From Halioglobus sp. (GTDB lineage Bacteria > Pseudomonadota > Gammaproteobacteria > Pseudomonadales > Halieaceae): a stretch of 64,000 nt of DNA. Under the pieces are notes generated by a model. The model did no database searches. It was not told the DNA's origin and worked only from the letters and a program-made list of their open reading frames with translations. The DNA is taken from NCBI GenBank assembly GCA_002699145.1, contig PABK01000058.1, positions 52,203 to 116,202 on the forward strand, in the 5' to 3' direction. The translations under genes were made by a program, and so were the position numbers. How positions within the stretch are numbered: position 1 is the first letter of the stretch; each line of letters starts with the position of its first letter. Shown piece after piece: positions 29,531 through 41,500 of the stretch.

Positions 29531-31582
29531 TTAGGGTTTCCAGCAGACGTCTGGGTCCGCAGGAACATACCATATATCTCGAACCTGGGTGTCGTTGCTA
29601 TATGGTGTGGGATTGGCATCACGCACGCGGAACGTTGTTGGGATATTCACCGAGTTGCCGAAGATTAACGCGTGTTGCTTGGGCAAAGACGGTAAGCGCC
29701 TGAGCACTGTTTCGGAAATAAACGGCGTCATCTGTCTAATCTGCGACAAATCATCGGGGTTCTGGATGCGGTGAATAATGAAGTTGTTGCACTGAGAAAG
29801 GACAGTCTTTGAGAGTTCACTTGGTCTTTGGGAAGCCACAATCAGAAAAGCACCGTATTTCCTTCCTTCTTTCGCGATTCTTTGGAACGTGATGCCTGCA
29901 TCAATTGCAAATCGGCTTGGCTTCTCGGAAATATAGCGGTGTGCCTCCTCCAAAAGCAGGTGAACCGGCATGGCATTGCGCGGATCGGCGCGGCGCATGC
30001 GATCAAAGATGAGTCGAGCAACAACCGCTGAAGCAAGTTCTACGATCTCGTCAGAGGCATCATTTAGATCGATTATGCAGATTTGGCGCTCCTTTTTGTA
30101 ACGCTCGTTTTGGACTGCAATCCCGAGCAGGCGATCTACATAATGCGTCGGTTCACGGTCATGGTCTTGTAGATCACCGACATCTGCCCGTAGAAACTCA
30201 TAATCAGGGTTATCTATCACGGACTTGAGACGTGTAACCAACTGCGAGCAGTATTCGCGGATCTGCTTGTTACCGTTGGCTTCCTCATAGAAAAGAGCAA
30301 GATCAAGTGCGGCTTGAAGCCTATCGAATGAAAACGGCATGTTCCCATAGCTTGGCAGAACGGGTTCATCCTTTACATGCCCTTCCAGAAAAATAAGAAG
30401 ATTGTCATAGTTGTTGGATGTATTTGAGTTCTTCCCGTCCTTGAACTGACCAAAGTCGTTGTATAGGCCTTGTGAGACAGTGTTTTTTGATATCTCATTA
30501 GTCGAGAATGTATTTAGAAGGGCAAGAATACGGTCTGCTTTGCTCGGAGTGCTAGCATCGCTGTGCAAGATCGAAAGAATGATCTTGGCTAGGACGTGAT
30601 TGCGGATGATTTTCAGGCTCTCATCGGTGTCGCCGCCTAGGTTCGCTACTTGCGCAGGCGTTTCCTGAAATAGCGTAGTCAAGCCAAGAGCGGTGCGGAG
30701 AGCAGGAATTTGCGACTTTTCGCTAGCTCTCAAAAGCAACGCCCATTCGTCGACACTCATGAACCAGTGGGGAAGCTTGAATCTATCCTTGATCTCCGCG
30801 CCTTGCCTTTTTTGGGAAACGTCAGGAATTGGCATATCCGGCTCTGTCGCCTTGAGGTAGCAGGACCGAATCCAGCCAGGTACATTGTCGAGCGCTCGCC
30901 GATATTCACCGTTCACGTCGAAAATCACGAAGGCTGAACCAAGTGCAGCGAAAGCCTCGGGCTTCATAAACACGGACTGGAAGATTGATGCAACAGTGCA
31001 TGATTTTCCGCTTCCGGTGTTTCCAAGCACGGCAACATGACCGCCAAACAATTCATCAAGCCGTGACTTGACGGGATAGCCTTTGAAGACTGCAGAAGTG
31101 CCAATTTCTATGGTATAGGGAACATTACCCTGTTGGTCTGTACCCCCAGCGTCTTTTTTTGTTTCGAGCTCAGATGGCTGTTCGACATTAAAAATACGAT
31201 CAAGATCTTCATCGCGCGCATAGAGGGCGTCCGCGTAAAGCGGTGGAAACGTGGAGACTCCAAACCGAAAGCTACCACCCTGCATCGGCATCGAACCTAC
31301 AGGCACGACGTCAAGAAATTTGGCGGATGAGGCTTTGTCCATTTCTGTCTGGGACGCGTCCGAGGATGCGCTGTCTTTTTCGCGCAGGCCTATAATCTCA
31401 AGAACAATATGCTCGGCCTGCATTGGGACCATTAAATAGGAACCAAGTGTCGCGACATAGTGGATATCGTCAAAACCGACGATAGTGAAGTTATCGCTGC
31501 CCCTATGCAGCTCAACAATTAACCGGTCAGCCGATACACTGACAATTTTTCCTATAGCGCGGCTAGCATCATCCCTCGCCAT
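29531..31582 (-). CDS. HerA-like ATPase/helicase (DUF87 family)
   Basis: Start MARDDASRAIGKIVSVSADRLIVEL; Walker A GNTGSGKSCTVASIF, Walker B-like VHLLLEEAHRYI, VASQRPSELSKTVLSQCNNFIIHRI. Confidence 0.92.
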   Translation of the reverse strand: MARDDASRAIGKIVSVSADRLIVELHRGSDNFTIVGFDDIHYVATLGSYLMVPMQAEHIVLEIIGLREKDSASSDASQTEMDKASSAKFLDVVPVGSMPMQGGSFRFGVSTFPPLYADALYARDEDLDRIFNVEQPSELETKKDAGGTDQQGNVPYTIEIGTSAVFKGYPVKSRLDELFGGHVAVLGNTGSGKSCTVASIFQSVFMKPEAFAALGSAFVIFDVNGEYRRALDNVPGWIRSCYLKATEPDMPIPDVSQKRQGAEIKDRFKLPHWFMSVDEWALLLRASEKSQIPALRTALGLTTLFQETPAQVANLGGDTDESLKIIRNHVLAKIILSILHSDASTPSKADRILALLNTFSTNEISKNTVSQGLYNDFGQFKDGKNSNTSNNYDNLLIFLEGHVKDEPVLPSYGNMPFSFDRLQAALDLALFYEEANGNKQIREYCSQLVTRLKSVIDNPDYEFLRADVGDLQDHDREPTHYVDRLLGIAVQNERYKKERQICIIDLNDASDEIVELASAVVARLIFDRMRRADPRNAMPVHLLLEEAHRYISEKPSRFAIDAGITFQRIAKEGRKYGAFLIVASQRPSELSKTVLSQCNNFIIHRIQNPDDLSQIRQMTPFISETVLRRLPSLPKQHALIFGNSVNIPTTFRVRDANPTPYSNDTQVRDIWYVPADPDVCWKP

Positions 31583-32849
31583 TTTCTTTGTCCTGCTGCT
31601 TGGCAAGAAGCGTCTGCAATGCTTTTTCTATGGTCTGGTCGATCTCTTGATCAGCACTAGTGGGCAGAAGATGATTGACGATGCCGTCGAAGTAATGAGC
31701 TTTTTGGCCAGCTTGCTTGCCATCGCCCCAGACGAACCAAATGCGGGGATCACCGAGCGCTGAAAGCTCTCGAGTAATGTCGTTCATCTCGGGGTCGATG
31801 AAGGCTACAAGTCTGAAGCCGGGCAAGGCCAGCCCTTGAAAAATGATGTTATTGACGTGCTCGTCTGCGAAGCTGTATCCCATGACAATCAGGACGCTCT
31901 GATCCTGAACAACCTGCCTTTGAAATTCGCGGAACATATCAGAGTACGGCGAACCAAAGCTTGCCGTCTGTTTAGACGGTGTCGGGTAAATCATGACTCG
32001 ATCTGTGGACGGATCAAGCGGGCTATGCGACTCACGAATCGGGAAGAGACCTTTTTCCTCTTCAGTCCAATTGACGGAACCGTGCAACTTGCAGAAGTGT
32101 ACAAATCCTCCGACGGCAGCCCAACGGCGCGAGGTGATATCCAGCTGTTCCGCCAGTGCTAGTCTGTAAGTGGCAGGATTAAACCTCCGCTCTACAGTTC
32201 CTGAAAAGCCGTTAGAGTACGGAATTCCTGAGCGATCCATAGCGCGTTCATTGAAAAGATCGTAATTGGTCGTGAACACCCAAGGCGGTGCGAGACCACG
32301 GGAACGCGTAGCCAGGGACTGGTAAAATCGCCGATATTGCGCGACGACGCTCTCATCTCCATTGGAAAAGGGGCCTGTTGTGCACTTGTACAGGACGAAC
32401 TTTTTGATACCCGCAATAATCTGATCAACCAGGGTAGCAACAGAACTCAGTTCTCCTTTCCCACTTGCTTTGCAGAATTGATGGGCGTTGATAAGAACCT
32501 CCATCATCCGCTCAAGATTGCCCTTCACGTCATCGGCAGAAAGATCAATGCCGAGCTTGTCGTGAAGTTCGTCCTTTTGCGCGGGGCAGACAAAGACCTC
32601 TCCACCATTATCGGCGGGCTCCGCAGCGAGCAACGTCTGAAATTCTTCTGCCAGAAATCTCATAGTTGAAATTCCTAGCTCATCGTCGCCAATTCTCAGC
32701 GAAGAACAACCCGAGCCCAATAAAAAGGACAGATTCTTGGCTCCAAATACTTCCGCCATCTGACGCTGGATGATGTCCGCTTTGTCTTCCCAAGAACTTT
32801 CACCCTTGAGCTTTTGGAATTCGTCGCGGCTTCCCTTTAAAAATTTCAT
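31569..32849 (-). CDS. SIR2-like NAD-binding protein
   Basis: Start MKFLKGSRDEFQKL; FLLGSGCSS, FTTNYDLFNERAMD, CKLHGSVNWT, VMGYSFADEHVNNIIFQ. Confidence 0.92.
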   Translation of the reverse strand: MKFLKGSRDEFQKLKGESSWEDKADIIQRQMAEVFGAKNLSFLLGSGCSSLRIGDDELGISTMRFLAEEFQTLLAAEPADNGGEVFVCPAQKDELHDKLGIDLSADDVKGNLERMMEVLINAHQFCKASGKGELSSVATLVDQIIAGIKKFVLYKCTTGPFSNGDESVVAQYRRFYQSLATRSRGLAPPWVFTTNYDLFNERAMDRSGIPYSNGFSGTVERRFNPATYRLALAEQLDITSRRWAAVGGFVHFCKLHGSVNWTEEEKGLFPIRESHSPLDPSTDRVMIYPTPSKQTASFGSPYSDMFREFQRQVVQDQSVLIVMGYSFADEHVNNIIFQGLALPGFRLVAFIDPEMNDITRELSALGDPRIWFVWGDGKQAGQKAHYFDGIVNHLLPTSADQEIDQTIEKALQTLLAKQQDKENGEG

Positions 32850-32853
32850 ATCA

Positions 32854-35800
32854 CTACGCCGCCACCCCGTTAACCACATCCATCAGTTTTGAATAATCGG
32901 TAACAACATCATATTTAACTTTGTCAGCATCAATCCGATCATTTAGCTCGGCGAAGAATTTCCGTGCGCACTCAATCTTAGTTTTCTCTATCTCGCGCAA
33001 CTTCATTGAGGACATGGAGCCCTTTGTCTCAGCGACGAAGTAAATATGTTTCACACTACCTTGCTTGAACGATATGGCCCAGTCAGGGTTGTAGTCCCCT
33101 ACTGGCGTCGGGATCAGGAAACCTCGTGGAAGCTTGGCATAGACCACTATTTCAGTGCTGGTGTCTAACTCATCTACGAAATGACGTTCTACATCAGAAT
33201 CCGTTATGCAGTAGTCGTAGATATGATTGTTCAGCTTACCTGTGGCGCGAGAAAAATCCTGTCCGGTCTGCGCAGCGGTGAAAATATCCGCGTCATACCG
33301 GTCCTCGACCTCGTCGTAGCAGAGCTGCTCAATGATGACAGTCGCCTTCTGTTCCTTAATCAGGCGCGACGCTTCGGCAATGAAGTGTTCCGGATTACTA
33401 CGGAACTGATCGAAAACCACAGGCTGAATGCCTGACAGAATTTCGGCGACAGTCTTGCGCGTAAGCTGCACGTTTTCAGCAACTTTGCCAATCAGGTCAT
33501 AGGTGACGTCCGAGTGAACAGCCCCCCCGTACTCCGTAGTGGTCTCGGTGACCTTGAAGCTCTCGCCAGACTTAAGCTGGTCATCAGTTATTGCCGCTGC
33601 TTGCTCGCCCGCATGGACAGTGTACTGTAGCGGCGTAACGCGTAGATGGCTGTCGAGAGCTCCAGTAGCTTTCCTGATCAGTTCATCGGATTCAAAGTCA
33701 ACACGATAGACCGCCTTACGATTGATGCGCGACCAGAGTGCCTGGAATTCCTTTTTGTGGAAATTGTCGTTGAGTGGATTGGTTTTTGGCTTCCGACCGT
33801 CTTCGATCTTCGGCAACTTGCTGTCATCGAAAACGCTGTCAATCAGATCGATGATCTGGTCTGCGTAAGGTTTTAAATCATCAGGGAGGGCGGCGAGCTT
33901 CCCGGCCTCTTTATCTGCGTGATAGCTGTCCGTGATTGCGTCGCTATCGTCAGTGTAGTCGTTCTTGATCAAGTAGCGATAGATCTGCTTCGCCATTTGT
34001 GGCGTGATCTCGACAGTGCCGCCCTCAGTTTCCATCACTTTACCGGTGAAATACTCTTCAGTAGCTTTGCGCGGGCGTGCCGAGAGCGTCTCAGCAATTT
34101 CCGTCTGCAAGCCTTTAACAAAGTCTTTATAACTCTCGCTTGCTACAACCGTTAGGACGTTGATCTCATGAACAACTGCGGGAAGATCCATACGCTCACC
34201 GTGCTGGTCCACGGACAGACGCAACCCCCTGCCGACCTCCTGGCGACGGGAGATGGTGTTGTCGCTATGCTTGAGCATACACATGACAAAAACATTCGGG
34301 TTATCCCACCCTTCCCGCAGCGCAGAGTGGGAGAAAATGAAACGGGTCGGCTCTATGAACGAGAGAAGCCGTTCCTTGTCCTTCAGGATCAGGTCGTAGG
34401 CGTCCACATCGTCGGATAGGCCTGCTTGTTCGCCAGTCTTCTTGGCCGCCGGGTCCTTCAAGCGATTGGTTTTCTTATCAATCGAGAAATAGCCGTTGTG
34501 TGTCGAACCGGGACCAATTCCGGAGAGATACTTGCGGTAATCCTCATTGTCGATTGCCAGCTCTGAGAGGTACTCATCTCTGAGACGGGTGTATTCCTCT
34601 TCGAAGACTCGAGCATAAATGCCCTTTTCATCATCCTGGTCGTAGTCGCGGTACTTGACCACCTCATCGATAAAAAAGAGGGACAGGACCTTGATGCCCT
34701 GGGCGAAGTGCTGCTTTTCTTTGTCTAGGTGCGCCTTGATCGTCTCGCGTATTTGAATACGGCGAATGTCGTTCTCGTTGACGTCTCCTGTTGCTTCCCC
34801 GGCAGATAGCACGACGCCATTGGTGAACTCGACAGTATCGTTGTTGTAGTCGATCTGAGACATAGTGAAACCGCGATACTGATCCAACTCGCCAGATGCG
34901 ACAAAGAGGTCGTCACCAAATTCAAGGCGCTTTAGCAGCCGTTTGATCTCACCCGACTTGAGCTTGACCTCCAACTCGATACGGGCCACGGGCGCTTTCT
35001 TCGAAATATCGATGCCTTCGAGGTACAAATAGGCATTGGTGCCTGCCAAGCCGCGCGTCTGAATGCCGCGCACCGCGATTTTCTTAACGAGCTTCTGGTT
35101 ATAGGCGTCAAGTGCGTCGAGACGATGCACTTTCAGGTGGTTAGTCCTGTGTGTTGCTGAGTACCGTAAGATCATTAGCGGATTGAACTTCGGGAGCGCG
35201 TCCAGTGTGGCCTTGCCTTCCATTTTCTGGGGTTCGTCCAGGATAAGGATGGGCCGGTTACTGCTGATCACGTCAATTGGTCGGCGAGATTGAAAATCAT
35301 CCAGCTCGTCGTAAATCCGTCGGTTGTCGGCTCCGCGTGCATTGAAGGCCTGGATGTTAATGATCATGACGTTGATGCCCGCATCTGAAGAAAAGCCTTC
35401 CAGTTCGTGCAGTCGTTTTGAGTTATAAATGAAAAAGCGGGCTTTCTTGCGGTAGGTCTCGGCGAAATGGTCGCCGGTGATCTGGAAGGATTTGGAGACG
35501 CCTTCCCGAATGGCGATACTCGGCACCATGATGATGAACTTTGACCAGCCGTATCGCTTGTTCATCTCAAAAATTGATTTGATGTAGCAGTAAGTCTTTC
35601 CGGTGCCAGTCTCCATCTCGATATCGAGATTAACTTTGGCTCCTGGCTTGTACGTCCTAGGCTTGGTCTTGCTATTTCCGGACTTATCCACTTCACTGAA
35701 ATCGTCCAAAGTTTTCGAAACTGGCAAATTCTGGTGTTTTTGGACGGTCTGGATGTTGGTGAGCAGTTGGACGTCGGTCAGGCGGATATCTTCGTTCTTG

Positions 35801-35949
35801 AACCCCTCGTCAAACGCACTTGCCTGGGCAGCTTTGCCTGGGTCGATCCGGTAGCGAAGCCCATTACTTTTTGGCTGGCCCGCAAAGCACTCGACCACTG
35901 CATCGACTGCATTTGTCTGATACTCCTGAACTTTAAACTTAAGCTTCAT
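32854..35949 (-). CDS. Type III restriction-like Res subunit (SF2 helicase plus C-terminal PD-(D/E)XK nuclease)
   Basis: 1031 aa; [61 protein letters not shown]...IYFVAETKG. Confidence 0.92.
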   Translation of the reverse strand: MKLKFKVQEYQTNAVDAVVECFAGQPKSNGLRYRIDPGKAAQASAFDEGFKNEDIRLTDVQLLTNIQTVQKHQNLPVSKTLDDFSEVDKSGNSKTKPRTYKPGAKVNLDIEMETGTGKTYCYIKSIFEMNKRYGWSKFIIMVPSIAIREGVSKSFQITGDHFAETYRKKARFFIYNSKRLHELEGFSSDAGINVMIINIQAFNARGADNRRIYDELDDFQSRRPIDVISSNRPILILDEPQKMEGKATLDALPKFNPLMILRYSATHRTNHLKVHRLDALDAYNQKLVKKIAVRGIQTRGLAGTNAYLYLEGIDISKKAPVARIELEVKLKSGEIKRLLKRLEFGDDLFVASGELDQYRGFTMSQIDYNNDTVEFTNGVVLSAGEATGDVNENDIRRIQIRETIKAHLDKEKQHFAQGIKVLSLFFIDEVVKYRDYDQDDEKGIYARVFEEEYTRLRDEYLSELAIDNEDYRKYLSGIGPGSTHNGYFSIDKKTNRLKDPAAKKTGEQAGLSDDVDAYDLILKDKERLLSFIEPTRFIFSHSALREGWDNPNVFVMCMLKHSDNTISRRQEVGRGLRLSVDQHGERMDLPAVVHEINVLTVVASESYKDFVKGLQTEIAETLSARPRKATEEYFTGKVMETEGGTVEITPQMAKQIYRYLIKNDYTDDSDAITDSYHADKEAGKLAALPDDLKPYADQIIDLIDSVFDDSKLPKIEDGRKPKTNPLNDNFHKKEFQALWSRINRKAVYRVDFESDELIRKATGALDSHLRVTPLQYTVHAGEQAAAITDDQLKSGESFKVTETTTEYGGAVHSDVTYDLIGKVAENVQLTRKTVAEILSGIQPVVFDQFRSNPEHFIAEASRLIKEQKATVIIEQLCYDEVEDRYDADIFTAAQTGQDFSRATGKLNNHIYDYCITDSDVERHFVDELDTSTEIVVYAKLPRGFLIPTPVGDYNPDWAISFKQGSVKHIYFVAETKGSMSSMKLREIEKTKIECARKFFAELNDRIDADKVKYDVVTDYSKLMDVVNGVAA

Positions 35950-35966
35950 TTCAGCCGTCTCTTTTG

Positions 35967-37859
35967 TTAAATCGACTTAACGTCGGTTGCGGGAGAGAGC
36001 TGGCGGAAGATCTGATCCACGTTGATCTTTACCGCATCTGAGACAAATCCGTTGTCACGGAAGACGACGCGCATCGGTTCGTATTTCGCAAGGTACTTGA
36101 CAAGATCTTCGGTGATCCCCTCCTCGAAGCAAGCAATGAGGTCGTAGGGCTCCTCGTTGACGAAGAATACCGTCTTTCCTCGAATCTCTTCGCTGCGAAT
36201 GGGGAGGGTTAAATCGACGCCCCAGTCCACCAAGACCTGGAACAGCAGGTCTTCCGGATTATCGCGACCGGGTTTGATGTTGTCGACGGCGCCGAGCAAA
36301 TCTTCTTGTTTTAACTTGTTCGGTGTGTAGTAGACGTCCGCCATATTGGATGTGTCAATCTTCAGAACGCGAAAACCGACGTCGTTATTCCAATCCTCGT
36401 GGCTTGAACCGCCTAGTACATTTTTGCCCGCGCGGCGGACACGTTCCTTGGATAGCTCAGAGATAGTGTTGAACCCTGCTTTTTTTGCTTCAGATTTTTC
36501 GTTTACCGGCTCAGGCGACTGAACCATTACAAATCGCCTATTCCCACCGTCGAGTGCATTGGACTTAAAAACACTATGTGCAGTCGTCGAAGAGCCTGCG
36601 AAGAAATCTAAAACAATGTCATGGTCGTTTCTCCGGGTGCATATCTCAAGCAACCTACCTATCAACTTGGTTGGTTTTGGGGTGTCAAATACTTTTGGTT
36701 TTTCAAACAAGGAAAGAAGTTCATCAGATGCATCTTCGTTGCTACCAACTTCTTCGTATCCCCAGTAGGAAGGAACCGTTTGCCCCTCTACTTCAGAAAG
36801 GAAGCGCTTAATTCGAGGGACGTTGTCGCCTGATCCACCAAACCAAATCCGATTATCGTTCTTAAGTTCTATAAATGTCTTTTCGATCAGGCCCCAAGAG
36901 CGACCTTCGGGCGGCCCAATGACTCTCCCGCTAGGCAATTCCACATCGAAAAACTGGTCCTTTGTCGCTCGACCAATCATTCCAGTCATGTCAACAGACG
37001 CCCAAGGACCTCTTGGATCATTATCAGGATTAGTAAACGATGCTTTCCTTTTCTCGCTTAAGGCCATTTTCCCAATAGCCTTCTTAGGTTGTTCAGAGTT
37101 CTTTACGTAGCAAAGCAAATAGTCATGCACACTACCAATCGTAGATCGGGCATCAGGGGATGCTTTCTTTCTCCATACCACCGCGGCCAGAAAGCTATTT
37201 TCTCCAAATATTTCGTCTACTACTTTTTTCAGATTATCGCGTTCATGGTCATCTGTAGATATAAACAAAGCACCGTCATCGGAAAGTAGGTTTCTAGCCA
37301 ACCTAATTCGGGCAGCAATCATTGAGAGCCAATCGGAGTGAAAACGCCCATTGCTCTCTGTGTTTGAAATTAGGTTATTCCCAAGTTCATCTTGTTGATT
37401 CGATTTAATGAGAAAACTGAGGTTGTCCTCAGTAAAATCATCGTCATACACAAAGTCACTGCCAGTGTTATAAGGTGGGTCGATATAGATCAACTTCACT
37501 TTGCCAAGATAGGTCTCCTGAAGCAGTTTGAGTGCTTCAAGGTTGTCTCCCTCAATGAAGAGATTTTTTGTCGTATCGAAATTGACGCTTTCTTCCCTAC
37601 ACGGACGGAGCGTTTTAGCGATAGGAGCATTGGCGGCGAGAAGCGCTTCTCGCTTGCCGGGCCAATTCAGTTGATAACGTTCTTTTGGGCCTTCGATAAT
37701 ATGGTCTGAAAGCTCCTGGCGTAGTTGATCAAAATCGATGGCGAGGCGTAGGTCACCGTTTTCGTCGATTGCCTCCGTCACACAGCCCGGGAACAACTCG
37801 CGGATTTTGACGATGTTATCGTCTGTGAGGTTAGGGCTGTGCATTTTTAGCTTTTCCAT
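35967..37859 (-). CDS. Type III Mod-like site-specific adenine DNA methyltransferase
   Basis: Likely start [35 protein letters not shown] (DPPY) and [17 protein letters not shown] (FxGxG-like). Confidence 0.93.
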   Translation of the reverse strand: MEKLKMHSPNLTDDNIVKIRELFPGCVTEAIDENGDLRLAIDFDQLRQELSDHIIEGPKERYQLNWPGKREALLAANAPIAKTLRPCREESVNFDTTKNLFIEGDNLEALKLLQETYLGKVKLIYIDPPYNTGSDFVYDDDFTEDNLSFLIKSNQQDELGNNLISNTESNGRFHSDWLSMIAARIRLARNLLSDDGALFISTDDHERDNLKKVVDEIFGENSFLAAVVWRKKASPDARSTIGSVHDYLLCYVKNSEQPKKAIGKMALSEKRKASFTNPDNDPRGPWASVDMTGMIGRATKDQFFDVELPSGRVIGPPEGRSWGLIEKTFIELKNDNRIWFGGSGDNVPRIKRFLSEVEGQTVPSYWGYEEVGSNEDASDELLSLFEKPKVFDTPKPTKLIGRLLEICTRRNDHDIVLDFFAGSSTTAHSVFKSNALDGGNRRFVMVQSPEPVNEKSEAKKAGFNTISELSKERVRRAGKNVLGGSSHEDWNNDVGFRVLKIDTSNMADVYYTPNKLKQEDLLGAVDNIKPGRDNPEDLLFQVLVDWGVDLTLPIRSEEIRGKTVFFVNEEPYDLIACFEEGITEDLVKYLAKYEPMRVVFRDNGFVSDAVKINVDQIFRQLSPATDVKSI

Positions 37860-37875
37860 CTCGATTTTGGCCTCT

Positions 37876-38556
37876 TCATTCCTTGGCTGAAGCTGCGCCG
37901 CCAAGGCGTTTCAGTTCTTTGGTTACGTCACGTAGCTCTGCGTTGATCGCAACGCGCTTGTTGAATTGTTTCTCTTTAGCCAGGCGCGCCTTGATGCGCT
38001 CGGCTTCACGCTGTTTAGCTCGTATCGTCTCCATCCGCAGAACGCGAGAAGCGATAGGCTCATCTGATTTTTTCGTTGCCGGAAGCAGAGGGCGCAATAA
38101 CGCCTCATAAAGACTATTGAGATTGAGGGCCTGGGGAAGAGGTTGTCTGGGGCTATCCTCAGCTTCCCAGTCGGTGCCGAAATACTCACTTACTACCCAT
38201 TTTGTGCTGTCCGCTTCGCTAGGACGCTTGTAGGCCGCTATGATTTTCCGTTTCCCGGCGTGGGTAAGCTCGAAGATAATCGGAAACGGTATCGCCTTGT
38301 CGATCGCGCGGAGAACCTCTTCGCTAATCTTGGAGGTTCGCAGGTTGATCTTGAAGACCTGTATCTCGGATACGGATTTCGTTGCGCCAAGGTTAATCGT
38401 CTCTGGCGCGAGCTTGTACTGCCAGATGATCTGGTCGACCTGGTCAACGAAAAGCTGCTTCAGCTTCGCCCCGGCACTGGCGTGGGCATAAATCTTGCTC
38501 TTCGGTAGAACCCTTCCGAACAAGGCCGCTTTGGGGTATTCGAAGAAGACGGTCAT
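37876..38556 (-). CDS. DUF4391 family protein
   Basis: 226 aa; YPKAALFGRVLPKSKIYAHASAGAKLKQLFVDQVDQIIWQYKLAPETINL; position between the SNF2-like helicase and mod genes. Confidence 0.75.
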   Translation of the reverse strand: MTVFFEYPKAALFGRVLPKSKIYAHASAGAKLKQLFVDQVDQIIWQYKLAPETINLGATKSVSEIQVFKINLRTSKISEEVLRAIDKAIPFPIIFELTHAGKRKIIAAYKRPSEADSTKWVVSEYFGTDWEAEDSPRQPLPQALNLNSLYEALLRPLLPATKKSDEPIASRVLRMETIRAKQREAERIKARLAKEKQFNKRVAINAELRDVTKELKRLGGAASAKE

Positions 38557-41500
38557 GAACCAGCCTCCTCGATTACCAAGAACGCTACAAGCTCGAAGTC
38601 GTCGAGCCCCACAATGGTGTTGACCAGCGCCGTTGTGCGACCTCCAGAGAACAGGCTGTCGAGATCCTTCTCTTCCTTGACGTCAATCATTGACCGAATT
38701 GCGGAGCTGAGTAGCTCCGACTGTCGGTTCATCTTCCGGCCATCTTCGGTGCGCTCGTTGAACAGGCGGCAAACGGCTTGTATCGGCTCGGATTGACCCT
38801 TGCAGCTTGTCCGCACCAAATCCAGTAGGCGCTTCACCTCCGTATGATCAGCGATGATCTCTCCATCTGCGGAGATGTAGACGAGGTAATAAGGGTGCAG
38901 GCGGTTTTGCTGGTTTACATTCACGCTATCGTGGATGTTTTTAAGGGCAAAGATGATGCCCGGCGGCAGGCCTTTGTCAGGGTCGGCGGGCACGACGGCG
39001 TGTAACCCATTTGGCACACGCTCAAGATCGCCATTCTCCTTAACGTAGTTAAGGAGGTCCATGCGGAAATCATTGAGACCCAAATCGGTAATCGAAACAC
39101 CGGTCTTCACGTCCTCCAGTTCGATGACCTCTTCCTGGAGGCGCTTGAGCTGTTCCTTCCTGTAGGCAATTTCGCTGCTCTTGGCGGTCAGAACATTATC
39201 ATCGCCGGTTGCCGTTACGTCGGCGATCATCATCCGGTTTTCGACGCGCTCCTTCAGATTGATGTATTCATCAAGCGAAATATCAGGCCAGTAATTGACG
39301 AGCTGGATTTGCGCGTTTGGTGAGCCGATACGGTCGATCCGCCCGAAACGCTGGATAATCCGTACCGGGTTCCAATGAATGTCGTAGTTAACCAGATAGT
39401 CGCAGTCCTGAAGGTTCTGTCCTTCCGAAATGCAGTCTGTTCCAATCAGAATGTCGATCTCATTGTCTTCGTTCGGAAGGATCAGGTGCTTTTCCTTCGA
39501 GCGCGGCGAGAACAGTGTGAGAATGGACTGGAAGTCATAGGTCTTCTTCAGAGTGGTTTTGGGCGCGTCAGAGCCAGTGACCTTCGCGCAATGCAGGCCT
39601 TTGGTCTTGAGGTTCTCATTGGCCAGGTTGGCGTAAAGGTAGTTCGCCGTATCAGCGAAGGCGGTGAAGATCAGGACTTTTCGATTACCACTGTTGATGG
39701 GATTCGCGACCTTCCCGCTGATGTGTTCTTTGAGGTGCTGAAGCTTGGCGTCATCATCGGGACGAATCATATCCATCGAGGCCAAGAGTGCATCGATGAT
39801 TGCCAGGTCGCCTTTCAGTTCGTGCTGCCAGGACTGAACATCCATGTCTGCCAGGCTGATCTGGACCTTTTTACCAACGGTAAATTCACCTAATCCGGCC
39901 AGGTCGTCATCATCCGGGTCAAATGCGGACGCATTGGCTGTGTAATCCGAGACCTGTAACGTACCCCCGGATCGCTCAAAGTCCGCGATTGCGTCGAGCG
40001 TGCCGGTGAGGTTCTGTTTAAGCGACCCCAATGTGAGACGGAAGGCCTCCACTGAGCTTTCCAGGCGCTTAAGCAGGTTTGTAGTCATGAGCGCTTGCAG
40101 GCTGCGTTCCCGGTCTACTTGCTTGAGGCGACCTCTGCCGCCGCCGACTTCGGTATCGTAAAGAGACTCGTACTTCGCAACCCGGCTCGGAAGGATGTAG
40201 CTGAGTGGCGCATAGACTGCCAACTTGAGCAACGAGAGCTGGCCGACAATCTCATTGAGATCCATTACATCGGTGCGTGTTGTCAGCGGGCAATGAAAGG
40301 AAAGCGGCTTCCGGCGCTCTGGAAATTTCCCGATATCGGCTGTGTCGTAGAAGGTCTCGATGTGTTTTCGCGAGCGAGCGATAGTCACGCTGTCGAGAAG
40401 CTCGAAGAAATCGAAATCCAGCATCTTCAGGATTGAGGAAGCTGTCCGCTCTTCCGGGGGCAGCTTCGACCAGGTGTTAAAGGCCGTTTGGGCGCGCCGG
40501 AATATCTCCTCAACACTGGAGGCGATTTTCAGCTTTTCGCTGAGGGCTTCTGACTCTCCCTCATAGGCGAGGGCAAGCTGGTTCCGAAGGTCATTGAACC
40601 GGTTGTTGACCGGGGTGGCCGACAACATCAGGACCTTTGTCTTCACACCCTCACGGATGACCTGGTTCATCAACTTCTGATAACGAGTCTCTTTGTCTTT
40701 GTAGATATCGTTGTTGCGGAAATTATGAGACTCGTCGATCACGACCAGATCGTAGTTACCCCAGTTAACGCGGTTTAAGGGGATGCCGAAGGAGTCGCCG
40801 CTGGTGCGTGACAGATCGGTGTGGCAAAGAACATCGTAGTTGAACCGGTCTTTGGCAAAGAGGTTCGTTTTCAGATTTGTATTGTAGTTCAGCCAGTTAT
40901 CCGCGAGCTTCTTCGGGCATAAGACAAGGACCGCCCGGTTGCGAAGCTCGTAGTATTTAATAACCGCTAACGCCGTGAATGTTTTTCCGAGGCCGACGCT
41001 GTCGGCGAGAATGCAACCATTGTAGGTTTCCAGCTTGTTTATGATGCCGGTCGCGGCGTCACGCTGAAAGTTGAATAGCTTTTTCCAGACCTCGCTCTCC
41101 AGATAGCCCGTCCTGTCATTGGGCAAGACATCTTCATCAACCTCCTCCAGGAACTCGCTGAAGATGTTGTAGAGGATCAAGAAGTAGATCTTTTCCGGGG
41201 AGTTCTCCTGGTAGACAGACTCAATGTGGCTGCATATTGCTTCGGTGACATCCTCTAACTTATCTGGATCGGCCCAGATTTGGTTAAAGAGGTCGAGGTA
41301 GGTATTGGTGTAAGGTGCGCCGTCGAAGCGATTGACGATGTTGGAGACTGCATCACCTTTCTGGAGACCGAGATCAACTGCGGTAAAACCGTTTACCGGC
41401 ATATAGGCGATTTGTTCTGAGCCATTCTCCATACAAATGAACTGCTGCATCGGTGCCTTTGTTTTATTGGAATGGAACGTCGCTTTCTTGCGTATCCAGG

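Noticed and set aside
28069-29622. Longer DUF2779 ORF start at 29622
   Set aside because: Overlaps the HerA 3' end, and the first 48 residues do not look like family sequence; the start MQLTKTDFIQYLNCPK at 29478 is preferred.
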